From assembly GCA_025360005.1 (NCBI GenBank), contig JANYDA010000058.1, positions 1 to 64,000 on the forward strand: 64,000 nucleotides of DNA. The letters run 5' to 3'. Under the pieces are notes generated by a model, which saw nothing but the letters and a program-made list of their open reading frames with translations, made no database searches and was not told where the DNA came from. This document shows positions 1-7,666 of the stretch, piece by piece (the stretch's first letter is position 1; each line of letters begins with the position of its first letter). The DNA is from Fibrobacteria bacterium. GTDB lineage: Bacteria > Fibrobacterota > Fibrobacteria > UBA11236. The position numbers were made by a program, and so were the translations under genes.

Positions 1-822
1 GCGTTCCAGCTCCCGATGCAGTTCGTTGATTTCCTTTTCCGTGGGCAGGAAGGCGAGCAGATTGTCCGGACCGCGCGCCTGCAATTCCCGGATGGCGATG
101 GCGGCCGCCTCCACCGGCGCGAAAGCGCGGGCGGGTGCGTCGCTTTCATCGGTATCGTCATCGTCCTTGCCGGAAATGTCCCAGTACTCCAGGGATACGG
201 GAAACTGCCGGCCTTCCACTTCGATCACGGGCACCCTGGGTACGGCGGCGGGAATGTTCCCAGAAATCGTTGCAGCGATCACACTGGTAGGACTGTTCCC
301 GGCGGCCAGGTATTCGGCGAAGCGATTGGCATCCAAGGTGGCCGAGGTGACGATGAGGCGGAACTCGGGACGGCGCGGCAAGAGGCCGCGGAAAATCCCC
401 AGCAGGATGTCCACGTTCAACGAGCGCTCATGGGCCTCGTCCAAAATGATGCAGGCGTATTGGCGGAGCAGGGCGTCGCGGCGGAACTCCTGCAAGAGGA
501 TGCCGTCCGTCATCACCTTCACCTTTGTGCCCGCGGGCAAATCCTCGTGGAAGCGGATCTTTGCGCCGATCAATTCCGGGCGGCCGGTTTCCTGGCGCAG
601 GCGATCGGCAATGGACAGGGCGGCGATGCGGCGCGGTTGCGTAAGGCCGATCAATCCGCCCGCGGCGAAATCCGCGTCCAGCAGGAACTTGGGCAATTGC
701 GTGGTCTTGCCGGATCCGGTGCCGCCCTGCACCACCAGCGCCTGGCTGTCTTTCAGCGCCTTGAGGATATCCTCGCGGCGCGCCATGATGGGGAGATCGG
801 GATAGGTGAAACCGTACGGCAC
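1..822 (-). CDS. hrpA: HrpA-type DEAH-box RNA helicase (N-terminal part; runs off the left edge)
   Basis: The reading frame is open from position 822 to the left edge, so only about 274 N-terminal residues are visible. The first helicase domain is complete: Walker A GGTGSGKT (residues 33-40), TQPRR (motif Ia), DEAHERS (Walker B, about 128), and SATLD (motif III, about 160). The lead-in (TYPDLPIMARREDI) and the motif wording match HrpA/HrpB DEAH helicases, which unwind RNA using ATP, and are closest to HrpA. The start is taken as GTG 822, because an in-frame stop lies just upstream and a TATTTT hexamer sits 6 nt before it. An ATG at 786 would cut into the conserved lead-in. The gene diverges from the XRE-like gene at 870 with only 47 bp between them. 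Confidence 0.9.
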   Translation of the reverse strand, partial: MPYGFTYPDLPIMARREDILKALKDSQALVVQGGTGSGKTTQLPKFLLDADFAAGGLIGLTQPRRIAALSIADRLRQETGRPELIGAKIRFHEDLPAGTKVKVMTDGILLQEFRRDALLRQYACIILDEAHERSLNVDILLGIFRGLLPRRPEFRLIVTSATLDANRFAEYLAAGNSPTSVIAATISGNIPAAVPRVPVIEVEGRQFPVSLEYWDISGKDDDDTDESDAPARAFAPVEAAAIAIRELQARGPDNLLAFLPTEKEINELHRELER

Positions 823-828
823 GGGCCC

Positions 829-834
829 AAAATA
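829..834 (-). promoter_or_regulatory. Putative -10 hexamer TATTTT, leaderless type
   Basis: TATTTT on the minus strand is followed by 6 nt and then the GTG start of the helicase gene. There is no room for a ribosome binding site, so transcription would begin at or next to the start codon. Confidence 0.45.
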
Positions 835-856
835 GCAATGCCGCCCGCGAATGGTT

Positions 857-862
857 TATCTT
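857..862 (+). promoter_or_regulatory. Putative -10 hexamer TATCTT, leaderless type
   Basis: TATCTT is followed by 7 nt and then ATG 870. This favours 870 over the internal ATG 957 as the start of the XRE-like gene. Confidence 0.45.
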
Positions 863-869
863 TACGCGC

Positions 870-1403
870 ATGGACGGAAAACGGGACGGTATTGGCGGCA
901 ATGGCGGCAATGGCGGCAATGGTGGGAATGGCGCGGCGACGACTGCGGCCACGGCGATGGCAAGGCTGAAAACCCTGCGGCAAAAGGCCGGGCAGGACGC
1001 GGAGGGCTTGGCCGATCAAATCGGCATTACGGCCGACTGGTACCTGGATTTGGAAAGCGAACCGGGCGAGCTGGAAGCCAGCCTGGACTTGACGCAATTG
1101 CGCAAGCTGGCCATCCTCCTCAACGTGGGCCTGGGATACCTTCTTACCGGAGAAACCATTCCGGATCCGGTCCCCCACCTCACCTTCCTGGAATTGGCCC
1201 GCCGTATCAGGTTGCACTTGGAGCATTACGGGGACGTGCAATCTTTGGAAGAGAAGACCGGCTGGGATTTGGCGGCCTTCCTGAGGAATCCGGATGCCGA
1301 AGGCTGGGATCAACGCACGGGATTTTTCCGGGCCGTGTGCGCGGAGCTGGAATTGGATTGGCGAGGCGTGCTGCGCTATTGCGAATCCATCGGCGAGGAA
1401 TGA
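870..1403 (+). CDS. XRE-like helix-turn-helix protein with Gly-Asn repeat leader
   Basis: 177 residues. The first ~28 are low-complexity (GGN repeats, then Ala/Thr-rich). From about residue 30, LKTLRQKAGQDAEGLADQIG followed by ITADWYLDLE resembles the first helices of a Cro/CI-type helix-turn-helix. LAILLNVGLGYLLTG fits its last helix, which often reads LA..L....YLL in this family. The C-terminal half (about 95-177) is helical and acidic, and I do not recognise it. Two starts are possible: ATG 870, backed by a leaderless-type -10 hexamer, or ATG 957 (149 residues), which removes the repeat leader. DNA binding is inferred; the target is unknown. Confidence 0.65.
   Translation: MDGKRDGIGGNGGNGGNGGNGAATTAATAMARLKTLRQKAGQDAEGLADQIGITADWYLDLESEPGELEASLDLTQLRKLAILLNVGLGYLLTGETIPDPVPHLTFLELARRIRLHLEHYGDVQSLEEKTGWDLAAFLRNPDAEGWDQRTGFFRAVCAELELDWRGVLRYCESIGEE
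894..929 (+). repeat. Tandem 9-bp repeat (GGCGGCAAT), 4 units
   Basis: Three perfect GGCGGCAAT units (894-920) are followed by a diverged unit, GGTGGGAAT. They encode Gly-Gly-Asn in the 5' end of the XRE-like gene. Unit number can change without shifting the frame. Confidence 0.85.
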
Positions 1404-1427
1404 TAAGGGCGGAAACGGGGCCGGCCC

Positions 1428-2666
1428 TTACTTGGCGGGCAATCGCGGCTTGGGCCGCGAGACGCTTATCTTCCTGAGATAGATCTCATCCCTCCACTCC
1501 GTGAGGTCGGACGGTTTGCGCGGGGCGATGAGGTAGAATTCCTTTCCCACTTCATGGCAGTCCTGGCTAGTATCGCTAGTATCGCTGGTATCGGACAAGC
1601 AAATAAAGCTCGAAAAGGGATAGCGTTTGTCCTTGTCCGGCTCGATGATGGCCGAGGGCTGCCATTTGATCCCGTCGCCGGATGCGAACAAGAGCAATCC
1701 CCTGTCATGCTCATCGGATGGGCCATAGTCGGCCTCATGGGAAACCGTCAGCAGGTATTTCTTGAGGCTGCGGCAATAGGCCGCATCGGAATGCATGTCG
1801 TAATGGTAGATCCTCCCATAGCCGGGATAGAGGGGCAGGATGGCCGAGCCCGTTCCGGTGAAGGAGTCCTCCGTCCACCCCCCTTTGGCGGCATGGTATT
1901 TTTTCCAATCCGGTGGGACAACCGTGCTGTCCTTAAGTATGCGCCCCACCACCTTGGACAGCAACGCCCGCGCCACCGCAGGCCTCTTCAACTGGGGTTC
2001 GCGCCCTTCCGGAGCGTATTCATTGAAATACACGTACAAATAATCCGCGCCTTTATCCCGGACCACCAGGTAAGGCACGCCGCCGATATTGGTGCTGAGG
2101 CCGTTGCGGAGATGCGCCCTGAGGATGTCGCCGCAATATTTCCAGGTAACGCCGCCGTTACCTGAATAGGCGAGGCCGATGCTGTAGAGGGTGGCGTCCC
2201 CGTAAGCGCCGGTGGCGCGGTTGTCCTCGATATGGACCAAGCCCAGCAAGCGGGTGGAATCGATGCGGTAGATGTTGGGGATCCAGGCGGCCGCGCAGTA
2301 ATTCAGCGCCCCCACCGCCTTGGTATGCAGGAACGGGTCCTTAGGGAATAGCTCCCTCATGGATCTCCGCCATACTTCCGTGGGATGGGTCGAACCCGCC
2401 GGGCCCAGCGGGGCCTGGACGGTACCGCGGTATTTGATCATCCCTCCCCACCCGATGCTGACGAAAAAATCCAGCGAGTCCTTGCCCGCCTTGAGGGTGG
2501 CGAAGGAGCCGTCGATCCCCAGTTTATCGCCCGGGAATCCCGCTTTGGCGACAGGAGGCAGTTGCTCGTGCCGATAAAGCAGTTCCGGCCGACCCACTTC
2601 GATCGAATCGGCGGAAGCAGCCAGGGATACGGACAAAACGGCCGCCGCGGAAAGCGCGGCGATCAA
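1428..2666 (-). CDS. Secreted BNR/sialidase-like beta-propeller protein, function unknown
   Basis: 412 residues from TTG 2666, which overlaps the stop of epmC (TTGA), so translation is probably coupled. The N-terminus (IAALSAAAVLSVSLAASA) looks like a signal peptide, though it lacks a strong positive charge. An Asp-box-like motif (SGNGGVTW) and repeated strand pairs such as DYLYVYFNEY and GLLLFASGDGIKW suggest a five- or six-bladed propeller of the BNR/glycosidase type. Catalytic residues cannot be assigned. Near the C-terminus is a short DTSDTSDTS run encoded by a 9-bp tandem repeat. It is the last gene of the msrA-epmC operon; a functional link with those cytosolic enzymes is not evident. 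Confidence 0.6.
   Translation of the reverse strand: MIAALSAAAVLSVSLAASADSIEVGRPELLYRHEQLPPVAKAGFPGDKLGIDGSFATLKAGKDSLDFFVSIGWGGMIKYRGTVQAPLGPAGSTHPTEVWRRSMRELFPKDPFLHTKAVGALNYCAAAWIPNIYRIDSTRLLGLVHIEDNRATGAYGDATLYSIGLAYSGNGGVTWKYCGDILRAHLRNGLSTNIGGVPYLVVRDKGADYLYVYFNEYAPEGREPQLKRPAVARALLSKVVGRILKDSTVVPPDWKKYHAAKGGWTEDSFTGTGSAILPLYPGYGRIYHYDMHSDAAYCRSLKKYLLTVSHEADYGPSDEHDRGLLLFASGDGIKWQPSAIIEPDKDKRYPFSSFICLSDTSDTSDTSQDCHEVGKEFYLIAPRKPSDLTEWRDEIYLRKISVSRPKPRLPAK
1567..1593 (-). repeat. Tandem 9-bp repeat encoding (SDT)n
   Basis: Three 9-bp units (CTAGTATCG, CTAGTATCG, CTGGTATCG on the plus strand) encode the Asp-Thr-Ser run in the propeller protein. Confidence 0.8.
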
Positions 2667-3223
2667 GGTACCGTCTTTCCGCGCAACCGTTCGCGCAGCC
2701 AGTACCGCCTGTCCCCCGCCCCTATCTCCGGCCGGAACATTTCCAGCAACCCCTCCAGGAACCTTCCCGCCCTTTCCGGAAACCCATCCTCCAGGTAACC
2801 GGCGAGTTTCCCCCGGACCGCTTCCGCGAACTCGGAATGCCCTTGGATCTCCCCGGCCAGATTGTCGCAACTCATCCGGAACGCCTCCCCGCAGGCGGTG
2901 GCGAATGCCCATTCCAAGGCTTGCGGCGCGGCCTCGGCCCGGAAGAATTCCGATTGCTCCGGTCCGCTGCGGCCGTCCGGCCGGTACCAATAACCATAGT
3001 CGTCGCGTTGGCGGCGCTCCGCGCCCGCGATGCACCAATGGGCCGTTTCGTGCAGACTGCTGTTGAGATAGTCCCGCGTGAACCGGATTTCGGCGTGGCC
3101 ATGGGGTCCGGGGGCGCGATAGAACGGTTCGGGAAAACCGCCCACCAGGCGCGCTCCCTCCGCGGCGAAAACGGAATGGAAAACGTCCAGGACTTGCGCC
3201 AGCTTGTCGGTCTCTCCCAGCAT
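2663..3223 (-). CDS. epmC: Elongation factor P hydroxylase EpmC (DUF462)
   Basis: 186 residues, the usual length for EpmC/YfcM. The core LHETAHWCIAG ... YGYWYRPDGR ... PQALEWAFATA ... SCDNL ... FPERAGRFLEGL lines up with the E. coli protein (HEISHWCIAG, FGYWYCPDGR, PQALDWLF, VSCDNLEG, IPERPARFI). In the known pathway EpmC hydroxylates the modified lysine of elongation factor P after EpmB and EpmA have added beta-lysine. Neither of those, nor efp, is in this window. The gene lies 5 bp downstream of the msrA-like gene and overlaps the propeller gene, so the three form an operon. Methionine and ribosome-rescue themes may be linked, but that is inference. Confidence 0.88.
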   Translation of the reverse strand: MLGETDKLAQVLDVFHSVFAAEGARLVGGFPEPFYRAPGPHGHAEIRFTRDYLNSSLHETAHWCIAGAERRQRDDYGYWYRPDGRSGPEQSEFFRAEAAPQALEWAFATACGEAFRMSCDNLAGEIQGHSEFAEAVRGKLAGYLEDGFPERAGRFLEGLLEMFRPEIGAGDRRYWLRERLRGKTVP

Positions 3224-3228
3224 GGACT

Positions 3229-3930
3229 CTATTTACCGGGCTTAGCGGCCCATGCCTTTTTGAAAAACGCTTCGCGCCCGGAGAACCGCAAGTAGGCCCG
3301 GTAGCGGCCCCCGCTTTTCTTGTAATAGTCCTGGTGTTCGGGCTCGGCGCGATAGAAAACCGTCATGGGAGCGATTTCCGTCAGCAGGGGCTTGGAGAAG
3401 CGTTTCGATTTCTCCAGACGCTTGCGGGAAGCCATGGCCGCGGCCTTCTGGGCGTCGTCCAGGTAAAAGATGATGGTACGGTATTGCGGGCCCTGATCGG
3501 AAAACTGGCCGTCCGCGCGGGTGGGATCGATATGACGCCAATAGACGTCCAGCAATTCCGCATAGCCGACACGCTTGGGACGGTAGAACACTTTCACCGC
3601 CTGTACATAAGCGGAGTTTCCCGAGGACACGGATTCAAAATCAGGGTTAGGGCCCTGGCCCCCCGTATACCCCGAGATGACCGAGTCCACTCCGGGCAAG
3701 GCTTCAAAGGCCGCTTCCAGACACCAGAACGATCCGCCCGCGAAAATGGACGTGGCCGCCGGTGCGGGAACAGTTGGGGTGGATACCGCAGTCGCGGGCG
3801 GGCCGGATGATGAAGATGGAAGGGAGGCCATGCTTGCCCACGAGGCGGGGCTGGCATAGGCCGCACCTTGCAGCGACAGGGTCAGGGCGAGCAACCATGG
3901 TGTATGGGGAGGGGAAACAAGTGCAGTCAT
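3229..3930 (-). CDS. msrA: MsrA-family protein lacking the catalytic Cys and Glu, exported
   Basis: 233 residues from ATG 3930, chosen because it opens a signal peptide (TPWLLALTLSLQGAAYA). A Pro/Ser/Thr linker follows, then an MsrA fold (about residues 60-225): PGVDSVISGYTGGQGPNP, DVYWRHIDPT, QYRTIIFY, TEIAP and EHQDYYKK are all typical. The active-site loop reads AGGSFWCLE where functional enzymes have GCFWC/G, so the nucleophile is Ser. The glutamate of the GHAEAV motif is Gln here (SAYVQAV). Asp and Tyr of DxGxQYR are kept. The only Cys of the MsrA domain lies two residues past the usual position. It may be a pseudoenzyme or use that Cys. It is the first gene of a three-gene operon. Confidence 0.85.
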   Translation of the reverse strand: MTALVSPPHTPWLLALTLSLQGAAYASPASWASMASLPSSSSGPPATAVSTPTVPAPAATSIFAGGSFWCLEAAFEALPGVDSVISGYTGGQGPNPDFESVSSGNSAYVQAVKVFYRPKRVGYAELLDVYWRHIDPTRADGQFSDQGPQYRTIIFYLDDAQKAAAMASRKRLEKSKRFSKPLLTEIAPMTVFYRAEPEHQDYYKKSGGRYRAYLRFSGREAFFKKAWAAKPGK

Positions 3931-4190
3931 GGGTTTCAAGGGCCGGCATCGACCGGGAATCGCTGAAAATAGTAACTTCACAGCCGGGATCGGTTTTGCA
4001 ACCCCCTCCGCCGAGGCCCGCCAAATAAGGGGTCCAGCCCTCCTCATCAGCCTCGGCCTAATTCGCTTACCTTAGGACTTACCACTTCCTTACCCTTCTG
4101 CCTTGCATCACGGCCATCCCCCGGAAGGGGGCTGGGCGGTTTCGGCGGCGCTCGCCGGATTCGGCGCCTACGTATCATGCCGGTTACGTT
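3931..4190. other. Intergenic region: msrA promoter and a GC-rich stem-loop
   Basis: A TACTAT hexamer on the minus strand (in TTACTATTTTCAGC), about 40 nt before ATG 3930, is a plausible -10 for the msrA operon. A CCCCC-GGAA-GGGGG stem-loop at 4118-4131 lies 60 bp past the stop of the minus-strand lipoprotein gene and may end its transcript, although it has no T-run. I see no gene here. Confidence 0.4.
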
Positions 4191-4697
4191 CTATTCGTGG
4201 CCGGGATGGACGGATTGATCCGATGAGTCCGGCCCCGCAGACGGATCCTTGGAATCCGGGAGCGGCACGGGTACCGGGGACGCCGAGGGGGCCCTTTTCG
4301 ATCTCTTATCCTTGACTCCGTTCAGCGTCATCACGATCAGGGAGCGGATCATGGTCTTGTTTCCTTTGGCCTGGTTGAATAGCTCCATCCGATCGATCAA
4401 GGTGGAATCGAAATCCGGTTTTTCCTTGGCCAAATAGGTGCCGAGCAATGCGAGGACCTGCGAGTTGTCCGGCGTCGCGTCCATTTTGGTTTCGCCAGTA
4501 TAGACGGCGTAGATAAATTCCTCGAACGATTCCCCTTTCAGTTCCCGCGCCATTTTCCCGGCCTTCTCCCCGTCCTTGATTTGCGTCGCTATGAACTTCG
4601 CCACGCGCGGATCCATCGCTTCCGATTTCTGGGGCGGAGGGGGGGAGCAGGAGAAGAAGAGAGTGAGAAAGAGGCTGAAGAGCGTGTTTGATTTCAT
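4191..4697 (-). CDS. Small putative lipoprotein, unknown function
   Basis: 168 residues from ATG 4697. A short hydrophobic signal (LFSLFLTLFFSC) ends in a lipobox-like FFSC, giving a lipidated Cys at residue 17, followed by a Pro-rich spacer. The mature part is helical: VAKFIATQIKDGEKAGKMAR, then SFEEFIYAVYTGE, then VLALLGTYLAKE. The C-terminal tail is Pro/Ser/Asp-rich and probably disordered. I recognise no family. The 13 nt before the start are nearly the same as before the next gene upstream (TAC-TTTACCGGAT versus TAC-CTTGCCGGAT), so the two are probably expressed in the same way. Confidence 0.7.
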   Translation of the reverse strand: MKSNTLFSLFLTLFFSCSPPPPQKSEAMDPRVAKFIATQIKDGEKAGKMARELKGESFEEFIYAVYTGETKMDATPDNSQVLALLGTYLAKEKPDFDSTLIDRMELFNQAKGNKTMIRSLIVMTLNGVKDKRSKRAPSASPVPVPLPDSKDPSAGPDSSDQSVHPGHE

Positions 4698-4704
4698 ATC
4701 CGGT

Positions 4705-4710
4705 AAAGTA
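4705..4710 (-). promoter_or_regulatory. Putative -10 hexamer TACTTT, leaderless type
   Basis: TACTTT, then ACCGGAT (7 nt), then ATG 4697. The spacer differs in only one base from that of the gene starting at 5079. Confidence 0.45.
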
Positions 4711-4782
4711 CCTATTTCGGTCCGGGCAACATCTCCTGTTGGAACGCATCCAGGGGCGTGGCGGAGTTCTGCCTGGATGCTT

Positions 4783-5079
4783 TTATGGGCTGGAAAGATC
4801 CGAATCGGAAGGTTGGCCGCCCGGCATCCCCAGGTACCGCACCCAATCCCCATCCAGGGTATTCAAGGCATGCGCCGGATAAGGATAGTCCGCCATCCGG
4901 CTGGCGTGCACTATCTTCAAACGCGGCGGGGCATCCTGCTCCGGTTCCATGAAATCCAGGGTATAAAGGATTTTCCGGCCGTCGATGCGCCGGAATTCAT
5001 AGATGCCGGGGCGGATGGGCATGCCCCCGGCATCGAAGAAGGAGGACTCCGCGTCCCCGAAAAAAGGCTTGCTGGACAT
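4783..5079 (-). CDS. Small cytosolic hypothetical protein
   Basis: 98 residues from ATG 5079. No signal or membrane segment. The readable core is RPGIYEFRRIDGRKILYTLDF followed by PPRLKIVHASRMADYPYP and GDWVRYLGMP, an all-beta small protein without a family I can name. The start is set by the TACCTT hexamer 7 nt upstream. The stop is 85 bp before the start of the lipoprotein gene, which has a near-identical upstream sequence. Confidence 0.55.
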   Translation of the reverse strand: MSSKPFFGDAESSFFDAGGMPIRPGIYEFRRIDGRKILYTLDFMEPEQDAPPRLKIVHASRMADYPYPAHALNTLDGDWVRYLGMPGGQPSDSDLSSP

Positions 5080-5086
5080 ATCCGGC

Positions 5087-5092
5087 AAGGTA
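5087..5092 (-). promoter_or_regulatory. Putative -10 hexamer TACCTT, leaderless type
   Basis: TACCTT, then GCCGGAT (7 nt), then ATG 5079. It lies inside the short gap after the kelch gene stop at 5099, so the small gene need not depend on the kelch transcript. Confidence 0.4.
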
Positions 5093-5098
5093 GCGAAA

Positions 5099-7666
5099 TC
5101 AGATCTTCTCCACCAGGTAAACCGTCTTTGGCAGGGTGTATTCCTCCGTGTTCGCCAACTGCCCCCCCGCAAAGCCTTGGCTGGCGTAGACCTTGCCGTT
5201 GACGAGGCCCAGCGCGAACCCTTGGCGCGGCTGGATCATGGAATTGATCGGGAGCCAGGAATTCGCCATGGCGTCGAATTGCAGGCAAGTACCTGTGGAG
5301 CCGCCCATTTCACCGCCCATCACGTAGATGCGGCCGTTATCCACCGCGGCGCCGTAGTTGGAACGCGCGGACGGCATGGGCGATGCCGTGGACCACGCAT
5401 TGGCCGCGGGATCATACACCTCCGTTATCGCGGTCAAGGGTCCCTGCAGGTTTCCGCCCATCACGTAGATTTTCCCGCCGACTTCCCGGGCCTGCATCTG
5501 CGCGCGCCATGTGGGCAGGGCCGAACCCGCCGTCCACGTGTTCCCGGCGATATCGTAAACGAAGGTGGAGGTCATGTGGGCCGACCCGATGGTGCTATAG
5601 CCCCCAAAGACGTAGATCTTGCCCGCGAAGGCGGCGGAAGCGTGGCCCCAGCGCGCAGGCATGGGAGCGATCGGGGTCCAGGTATTCAAGCCCGGATCGT
5701 ACCGCAGGCAGGTACCTTGCACGTTACTGCCGTTGTCGATGCCTCCCGTGGAGTATAGCGCCCCGCCGTATTCCAGCATGGAATGCTGGCGCAGGGAAAC
5801 CGGCATGCCCGCCACGCTGACCCAGGTGTTGAGGGCGGGATCATAGGCTTGCACGATGCTGACGGCTCCCGATCCGGTGGTCCCCCCCGCGGCATACAAT
5901 TTGCCCCCCGCCACGGCGCTGGCCATTTCCGAGTGCGCGAATGTAGTGGCCGTTTTCATGAGCCAGGGGAATTCATAATTGACGCGGATGCCGGTGGCGG
6001 CGAATCCCGGGGGCGGCAGCGGATTGGTATTCAGGAGCGCCGTGCCGGCGGGGAAATAGACCCCATTGGCTGCGGAAGCGGCTACCGCGGCAGCAGCGGC
6101 TTCGGCGGCGGCGGCGGAAGAGCCCGCGGCCGAGGCGGAGGAGGTGGCGGAAGCGGCGGCGGCATTGGCGGCGTTGGCTGCGCTCTGGGCCGAATTGGCG
6201 GCGCCGGAAATGCCCGCCGCGGTAGCGGAAGCGGCGTTGGCGGACGTGGCGGCCGAGCCCGCCGAAGCGGCGGCATTGGCGGCCGCGCTGGCGGCAGCGT
6301 TCGCATTTCCCTCGGAGGCGGACGCCAACCCCAGGATGCTTCCGTAATATTCCGAAGCGCTGGAAGCGGAGTTGGCGGCTTGCGAGGCCGCAGCGGTGGC
6401 GGCGGTAGCCGAATTGGCGGCGGCGGCGGCGCTGCCCCCAGCGGCAACGGCGGAAGCGGAGGCGGCGGCGGCATGGGACTGCGATTGATTGGAGGCGGTG
6501 GCGGCCGCGCCCGAAGCGGCGACGGCTTCACCGGCGGAAGCCTGGGCGCCGGACGATGCCGTGGAGGCCGTGGTAGCGCTGGCCGCGGCGTTGCCGGCGC
6601 TAGTGGCCGCAGTTGTAGCGCTGGTACCGGCAGCGGCGGCATTGTTTTCTGCGGAGACGGCGCTCGTACCGGCAGCGGCAGCGCTGGTAGCAGCGGAGGC
6701 GGCGCTGCCGGAAGCGGCCATGGCGGCTGTTCCGGCCTGGGTTGCCGCGCTGCCGGCGGCAGTCGCAGAGGCATCCGAGGCTGCGGCGCTATTGGCGGAG
6801 GCCGTGGCGGAGGCGGCCGCTTGGGCAGCGGAGGCGGAGGAGGCGGCGGCGGAACCGGCGGAGGCCGTGGCGGAGGCGGCCGCTTGGGCAGCGGAGGCGG
6901 AGGAGGCGGCGGCGGAACCGGCGGAGGCCGTCGCGCTGGTACCGGAGGCGGTTGCGGCAGCCTGCGACACTCCCGCGTTACCCGTCGAGGCGGTGGCGGA
7001 TTGGTTGGCCGCCAGTGCGCTGGCAGCGGCGGCGGCGGCGGAGCCATCCGCTGCGGAGGCGGAAGCCTGGGCCGCGGCAGCGGCATCCAACGCTTGCCCG
7101 ACCTGGATAGGGTCCGCGAACGCGTATCGCAACTCGATCATGGGCTGGATATCATTGTCCTTGGAAGTGAAATCCGCGCGCAGCCCATCGGTACTGCCTA
7201 TCACCAATCCGTAAAATGGACCGGCCCCCAGCAAGTCCGCCAGATTGAGGCGGAGGACTTTCCCGATATCCCCTACGGCGATGGCCAGGCTGGCCACGGG
7301 AGCGTTGGCATTGTAGAACAATTGGCTCGCGCCCACCTGCGTCTCCTGTTGGGAGATGGCTTTGGCGAGGGCGAAAACCTTCAAGGTACCCGGATGGTAC
7401 ATCGCCACCGGATGCAGCACCAGCGAAGAACCGGAGGCCAGGGCCAAATCGGGACCGCCGGTCTGGAAAGTGATCCAGGCCACCGACTTCTTGCCGGAAT
7501 AACCCACTTGCAGGATGCCGTCGAAATTGCATAATCGGCTGCTGTATACGTCCCCGTCCATATGCGGGAACAGATGCGTGGCCAGTTCCGTGTTGGCCGC
7601 CCTGCCGGCCGAGATGCCGGCCATAAGCGCGGCGATGGCGAACGATATTATTCTGTGAAGCTTCAT
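5099..7666 (-). CDS. Secreted protein: DNRLRE-like head, Ala-rich tail-fibre-like stalk, C-terminal kelch propeller
   Basis: 855 residues from ATG 7666, with a good ribosome site (GGGAGGA) and a signal peptide (HRIISFAIAALMAGISAGRA). Residues about 25-190 form a beta-rich domain resembling DNRLRE adhesion domains. Residues about 195-535 are almost only Ala, Ser, Thr, Gly and Asn in a heptad-like pattern (SATASAGSAAASSASAAQ), like the Ala-rich shaft of lambda-type side tail fibres. Residues about 570-845 carry five to six kelch repeats (GGKIYVMGG, YDPALNTW, GKIYVFGG), giving a beta-propeller. It is probably a long surface fibre with a binding head. No phage genes are nearby. The divergent neighbour is the PstS-OmpA gene. 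Confidence 0.8.
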   Translation of the reverse strand: MKLHRIISFAIAALMAGISAGRAANTELATHLFPHMDGDVYSSRLCNFDGILQVGYSGKKSVAWITFQTGGPDLALASGSSLVLHPVAMYHPGTLKVFALAKAISQQETQVGASQLFYNANAPVASLAIAVGDIGKVLRLNLADLLGAGPFYGLVIGSTDGLRADFTSKDNDIQPMIELRYAFADPIQVGQALDAAAAAQASASAADGSAAAAAASALAANQSATASTGNAGVSQAAATASGTSATASAGSAAASSASAAQAAASATASAGSAAASSASAAQAAASATASANSAAASDASATAAGSAATQAGTAAMAASGSAASAATSAAAAGTSAVSAENNAAAAGTSATTAATSAGNAAASATTASTASSGAQASAGEAVAASGAAATASNQSQSHAAAASASAVAAGGSAAAAANSATAATAAASQAANSASSASEYYGSILGLASASEGNANAAASAAANAAASAGSAATSANAASATAAGISGAANSAQSAANAANAAAASATSSASAAGSSAAAAEAAAAAVAASAANGVYFPAGTALLNTNPLPPPGFAATGIRVNYEFPWLMKTATTFAHSEMASAVAGGKLYAAGGTTGSGAVSIVQAYDPALNTWVSVAGMPVSLRQHSMLEYGGALYSTGGIDNGSNVQGTCLRYDPGLNTWTPIAPMPARWGHASAAFAGKIYVFGGYSTIGSAHMTSTFVYDIAGNTWTAGSALPTWRAQMQAREVGGKIYVMGGNLQGPLTAITEVYDPAANAWSTASPMPSARSNYGAAVDNGRIYVMGGEMGGSTGTCLQFDAMANSWLPINSMIQPRQGFALGLVNGKVYASQGFAGGQLANTEEYTLPKTVYLVEKI
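6794..6931 (-). repeat. 63-bp perfect tandem repeat in the Ala-rich stalk
   Basis: Units 6794-6856 and 6857-6919 are identical and the first 12 bp of a third follow. Each encodes 21 residues, three heptads, so copy change would lengthen the stalk in register. Confidence 0.9.

Noticed and set aside
2667-3038. N-terminal extension of the secreted propeller protein
   Set aside because: This part of the frame overlaps epmC and is Gly/Arg/Pro-rich; TTG 2666 opens the signal peptide.
6794-6931. 63-bp tandem repeat considered as a mobile-element or origin iteron array
   Set aside because: It lies within the coding frame, is a multiple of 21 nt and codes for heptads of the stalk.
5783-7534. Long plus-strand ORF (583 codons, Gly-rich) opposite the kelch gene
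   Set aside because: It exists because the Ala/Ser codons of the stalk read as Gly/Arg on the other strand. It has no start context or domain, and the minus frame has a signal peptide and kelch repeats.
5099-7666. Prophage remnant, because of the tail-fibre-like stalk
   Set aside because: The gene encodes a signal peptide and kelch domain, and no phage structural, integrase or lysis genes occur nearby.
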